Positions 60,813-64,000 of a DNA stretch of 64,000 nt are shown piece by piece. The DNA comes from Stomorhina lunata. Its lineage: Eukaryota > Arthropoda > Insecta > Diptera > Rhiniidae. The notes beneath the pieces were generated by a model. It was not told where the DNA came from. It worked only from the letters and a program-made list of their open reading frames with translations, and did not search any database. How positions within the stretch are numbered: the stretch's first letter is position 1; every line of letters starts with the position of its first letter. The stretch covers positions 30,525,632 through 30,589,631 of the forward strand of contig OW121740.1 of the NCBI GenBank assembly GCA_933228675.1, given 5' to 3'. Made by a program: the position numbers and the translations under genes.

Positions 60813-62120
60813 AAAAATTTTTGTAAGAAAATTTTCTGTAGATAAATTTTTGATAAAAAAAATTTACTATAAAAAAACTTTTCATACAAAAATTTTCTAT
60901 AGAAAATTTTTAATAAAAAAATTGTGTATAAAAAAATTTTCTATAGAACAATTTTAAATAAAAAAATTTTCTAAAGAAAAACTTTTAGAAAAAAAAAATT
61001 CCCAAATAATGAAAAACTTTTAATAAAAAAAAAATTCCATAGAATATTTTCTACATAAAAATTTTTAATAGAAAAATTTTCTATCTAAATTTTCTTTTTT
61101 AATTTTGTAAGAAAATTTTCTATAGATAAATTCTTCATAAAAAAATTTTCTATAGAAAAATTTTTAATAAAAAAAAATTTTGATAAACACGTTTTCTATA
61201 GCAAAATTTTTGGTAAAAAATTTTCTACAGAAAAATTTTTGAAAAAAAAATCTATAGAAAAATTTTTGATAACAAAATTTTCTGTACAAAAAGTTTTGAT
61301 AAAAAAATTTTTGTAAAAAAATTTTTGATAACAAAATTTTGTATAGAAAAATTTTTGATAAAAAAAATTTTCTATAAAAAAAATTTTGTAAGAAAATTTT
61401 CTATAGATAAATTTTTGATAAAAAAATTTACTGAAAAAAAACTTTTGAAAAAAATTTGTAATAAAAAAATTTTCTACAAAATAATTTTTGATAAAAAAAA
61501 TTCTATAGAAAAATTTTTGATAAAAAATGTTCTATAGAAAAATTTTTTATAAAAAAATTTTCATAGAATAATTCTTAATAAAAAAATTTTCTATAGAAAA
61601 AATTTTGCAAGAACATTTTCAATAGAATAATTTTGGATAAAAAAAAATTTTCTATAGAAAAATTTTTGATAAAAAAAAATTCTATAGAATATTTTCTACA
61701 AAAAAATGTTTAATAGAAAAATTTTCTATCTAAATTTTCTTTCTAAATTTTGTAAGAATATTTTCCATAGATAAATTTTTGATAAAAAAATTTTCTATAA
61801 AAAAAAAATTTAATAAAAAAATTTTCTATAGAAACATTTTTGATAAACAAATTTGCTATAGAAAATTTTTTCATAAAAAAAATTTCTATAGAAAAATTTT
61901 TGAAAAAAAAATCTTCTATAGAAAAATTTTTGATAACAAAATTTTCTGTAGAAAAATTTTTGATAAAAAATGTTTCTATAGAAAAATTTTTAATAAAAAA
62001 ATTTTCTATACAAACATTTTTAATAAAAAATTTTCTATAGAAAAATTAAAAAAAAAAATTCATAAAAAAATTTTTCATAAAAAAATTTTCTATAGAAAAA
62101 TTTTTCATAAAAAAATTTTC
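60813..62120. repeat. Minisatellite E, block 3 (1.3 kb)
   Basis: About 45 imperfect units of TTTTCTATAGAAAAATTTTT + GATAAAAAAA. CTATAG is the best kept core. Long stop-free frames such as 61779-62237 (KFSIEKFLIKK-type repeats) are by-products of the unit. Confidence 0.95.
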
Positions 62121-62215
62121 GTTAAGAGGTTGTGGGTTCGAATCCGGGCTCAGGTTCATATCATATTTTTTTTTATTTTTAACTTGAGCCCGGATTCGAA
62201 CTCACAACCTCTTAC
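62121..62215. repeat. Inverted pair of tRNA 3'-half-like sequences
   Basis: AGAGGTTGTGGGTTCGAATC (from 62125) with a consensus B box GGTTCGAATCC is followed after about 30 bases by its inverted copy at 62183-62215. A third, single half (62668-62716, minus strand) shares the ATAAATTCTGG flank. All three sit in minisatellite E. Confidence 0.7.
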
Positions 62216-62249
62216 CATAAATTCTTGGATCAACTAAAAATTTATTTCT

Positions 62250-62460
62250 TTCAAAAAAAATTTTCTATAGAAAATTTTTTGATAAAAAAATTATGTATAA
62301 GAAAAATTTTTGTTAAAAAATTTTCCATAGAAAAAAATTTTTGTTAGAAAAATTTTTAATAATAAAATTTTCTATAAAAAAATTATTGATAAAAAAAACT
62401 TTCTATAGAAATATTTTTGATAAAAAAATTTTCTATAGAAAAATTTTTGTTAAAAAAAAA
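62250..62460. repeat. Minisatellite E, block 4
   Basis: About seven units, continuing block 3 after the tRNA-like insert. Confidence 0.9.
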
Positions 62461-62472
62461 AACTAAAACTGG

Positions 62473-62512
62473 AATGCTGCATTTTCTGTCCCGCTACGGA
62501 CTTCATCAGCAC
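62473..62512 (-). ncRNA. Hammerhead-like motif 2
   Basis: On the minus strand: CTGATGA, A, GTCC-gtagcg-GGAC, A, GAAA, then ATGC-A-GCAT as a tiny third stem followed by a C where cleavage would occur. Architecture is identical to motif 1 (one extra base after CTGATGA). Stem I pairs at only about two positions, so activity is doubtful. Confidence 0.3.
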
Positions 62513-62667
62513 ACTGTGTCACCAACTGTAAGATGCCAGTAGTTAAGATCATCTATTTAACTGAATTCTTAAGCGAAATTGAAAACGAGAATTATATTAA
62601 CACTCATTTCAATTTCACCTATGACCATATGATCGATTCGATTAAAAAAATAATTTATGACATGAAC

Positions 62668-62716
62668 CTAAGCCCGACTCGAACCCACGACCATCAACAT
62701 AAATTCTGGTTCAACT
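62668..62716 (-). repeat. Single tRNA 3'-half-like sequence
   Basis: On the minus strand GGTCGTGGGTTCGAGTCGGG carries a B-box-like GGTTCGAGTCG. It is homologous to the pair at 62121-62215, including 'ataaattct' beyond the tRNA part. Confidence 0.55.
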
Positions 62717-62734
62717 AAAATTAATTTCTTTCAA

Positions 62735-62985
62735 AAAAATGTTCTATAGAAAAATTTTTGATAAAAAAATTTTCTATACAAAAATTTTTGATAAACGAAT
62801 TTTCTATAGAAAAATTTTTGATAAACGAATTTTCTATAGAAAAATTTTTGATAAACGAATTTTCTATAGAAAAATTTTTGATAAACGAATTTTCTATAGA
62901 ACAATTTTTGATAAAAAAAATTTCTATAGAAAAAATTTTTGATAAAAATATTAAAAAAAATTTAGTAGAAAACTTTTTTTCCATG
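62735..62985. repeat. Minisatellite E, block 5 (homogeneous)
   Basis: Eight units, of which five consecutive 29-30-base units reading GATAAACGAATTTTCTATAG are nearly identical, so this part expanded recently. Confidence 0.95.
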
Positions 62986-64000
62986 TTTTGAATTTACCGA
63001 AGAATTTCCAAATTTGGACAGATATTCGACAATAACGTTGCCAGAAACGTTATTATGACTGGGCACCTAAAACAGTTTTATAGTTTAATATCTCGTCATC
63101 TATTAGCTACTGTTTTATACTATAAAATTCTCAAGGGTTGGGAAACTAAGACTAATAGGTCTTTGGTATCGGCAGCCAGCTTTTTAGTTTATGAAAATTA
63201 TACTTATAATTAGAGTTTATGAAAGTCAAACTTTTTGGATCCAAATTCTCTAAATTAATTAATATTGCAAAAAATAACTGTCAAAACAACTGGTTTCTCT
63301 AACTGCTTTTCTAATTTAAACTCATTATTACAAAAAGGCTAAAGCAAACGAAACAGTTAAATTAAACTAAAAGAAACCTTAAACAAAAATACAAACGACT
63401 TTTAAGCAAATTGACATTTAAGATCAAAAGAAATGTCACAAAACATGAACCTAACATTTTAATGTGATTGTTATGTTTTGTTGTATAAGCAAAATTGTAT
63501 TAAAATTTAAATGATAAATAAGTACCCGTACATTTCCCAACATAAATAAAAAATGAATGTAAATTAATTGCTTAAAACTCAAGAAAAAAAAGGGTTAAAA
63601 AGGCAACAATGATCGCAATATAAGACAGCATCTTTTAAGATAACAAACAAAAAACAACAAAAGTAAGATCAAGCAACAGCATCAAATGATGTTGGGAAAT
63701 GACACAAACTAACAAACAAAAAAAGGGTTGAACTTAAATGTCAAATTTTGATGTTTGAAATTAGGTTCAAAGATTTCTGAATATTATCTTAAATGTCTAA
63801 CATTTAACCCAGTTTTTGAAGTTAATTTTTTAAAGAAAAATAACTGGATTTTTTTCCTATCAAAAAAAAATACTTTAGAATATCAAAAATGACCGTTACA
63901 AAAAATCATAAGATTTGTTTTGGTCATTTTTGTAAATATTTATCTCTCGAAAAAAAGGAAGAAGGAAGTAAATTTTTTATTATTTCATTACATAAAATCA
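62986..64000. other. Unassigned, probably unique DNA
   Basis: No repeat family or gene is recognised; composition resembles the other presumed host islands. Confidence 0.35.

Noticed and set aside
61779..62237. 152-codon frame with KIFYRKIFDKK repeats, and similar frames at 61325-61537 and 62721-62991
   Set aside because: The minisatellite E unit is stop-free in some frames; the composition follows the repeat and is present on both strands.

Overview
This window is AT-rich, gene-poor DNA from a large dipteran genome. A higher (brachyceran, probably calyptrate) fly fits best. The inference rests on DINE-1/mini-me-like repeats with GTCY tracts and long (TA)n and (ACAT)n microsatellites, and on Tc1/mariner, Transib, Jockey/R1-type LINE, hAT-, piggyBac- and Helitron-type remnants. 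I recognise no intact host gene. Every convincing protein match is a decayed transposable-element gene, so the window is probably intergenic or a large intron.

Layout. 1-8,100: a LINE fragment, a DINE-like element (family A) holding a nested hAT-type MITE with an 8-bp target duplication, then two inverted copies of a tandem-repeat element (family D) flanking a Transib/RAG1-like C-terminal fragment. 8,950-12,590: a Tc1/mariner-like transposase split by a 3.1-kb insertion that contains two inverted CCCAGC-ended elements carrying tRNA-like cassettes. 12,910-17,625: a head-to-head pair of a second DINE-like family (B), with a mariner (D34D) fragment in one arm. 20,129-23,563: a Helitron-like element on the minus strand with a transposase-like pseudogene, a 50-bp palindrome and six 142-bp tandem units. 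24,300-34,900: a TTAA-flanked MITE, Tc and LINE relics, five family A copies, a hAT-like element with a tRNA-like cassette, and an unclassified TIR element. 34,900-43,200: mostly unique DNA with two LINE relics and hammerhead-like motifs inside a minisatellite. 43,260-46,130: two tandem D elements. 46,100-54,990: minisatellites and a 3.7-kb TIR element interrupted by a D and an A element, the latter with a 660-bp (ACAT)n array. 55,000-64,000: minisatellites, a 125-bp TA-flanked foldback MITE, a long Transib/RAG1-like pseudogene, and 2 kb of a 29-30-bp minisatellite invaded by tRNA-like halves.

The elements do not form a pathway. What the window records is layered insertion: older DNA elements are used as targets by younger ones, and non-autonomous rolling-circle-like elements (A, B, D) repeatedly sit in inverted pairs. 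The most informative items are the two RAG1-like Transib relics, the Helitron with both ends identifiable, the clean target duplications of nested elements, and hammerhead-like and pol III-box-like motifs inside repeats. Family names come from remembered hallmarks; no database was searched.
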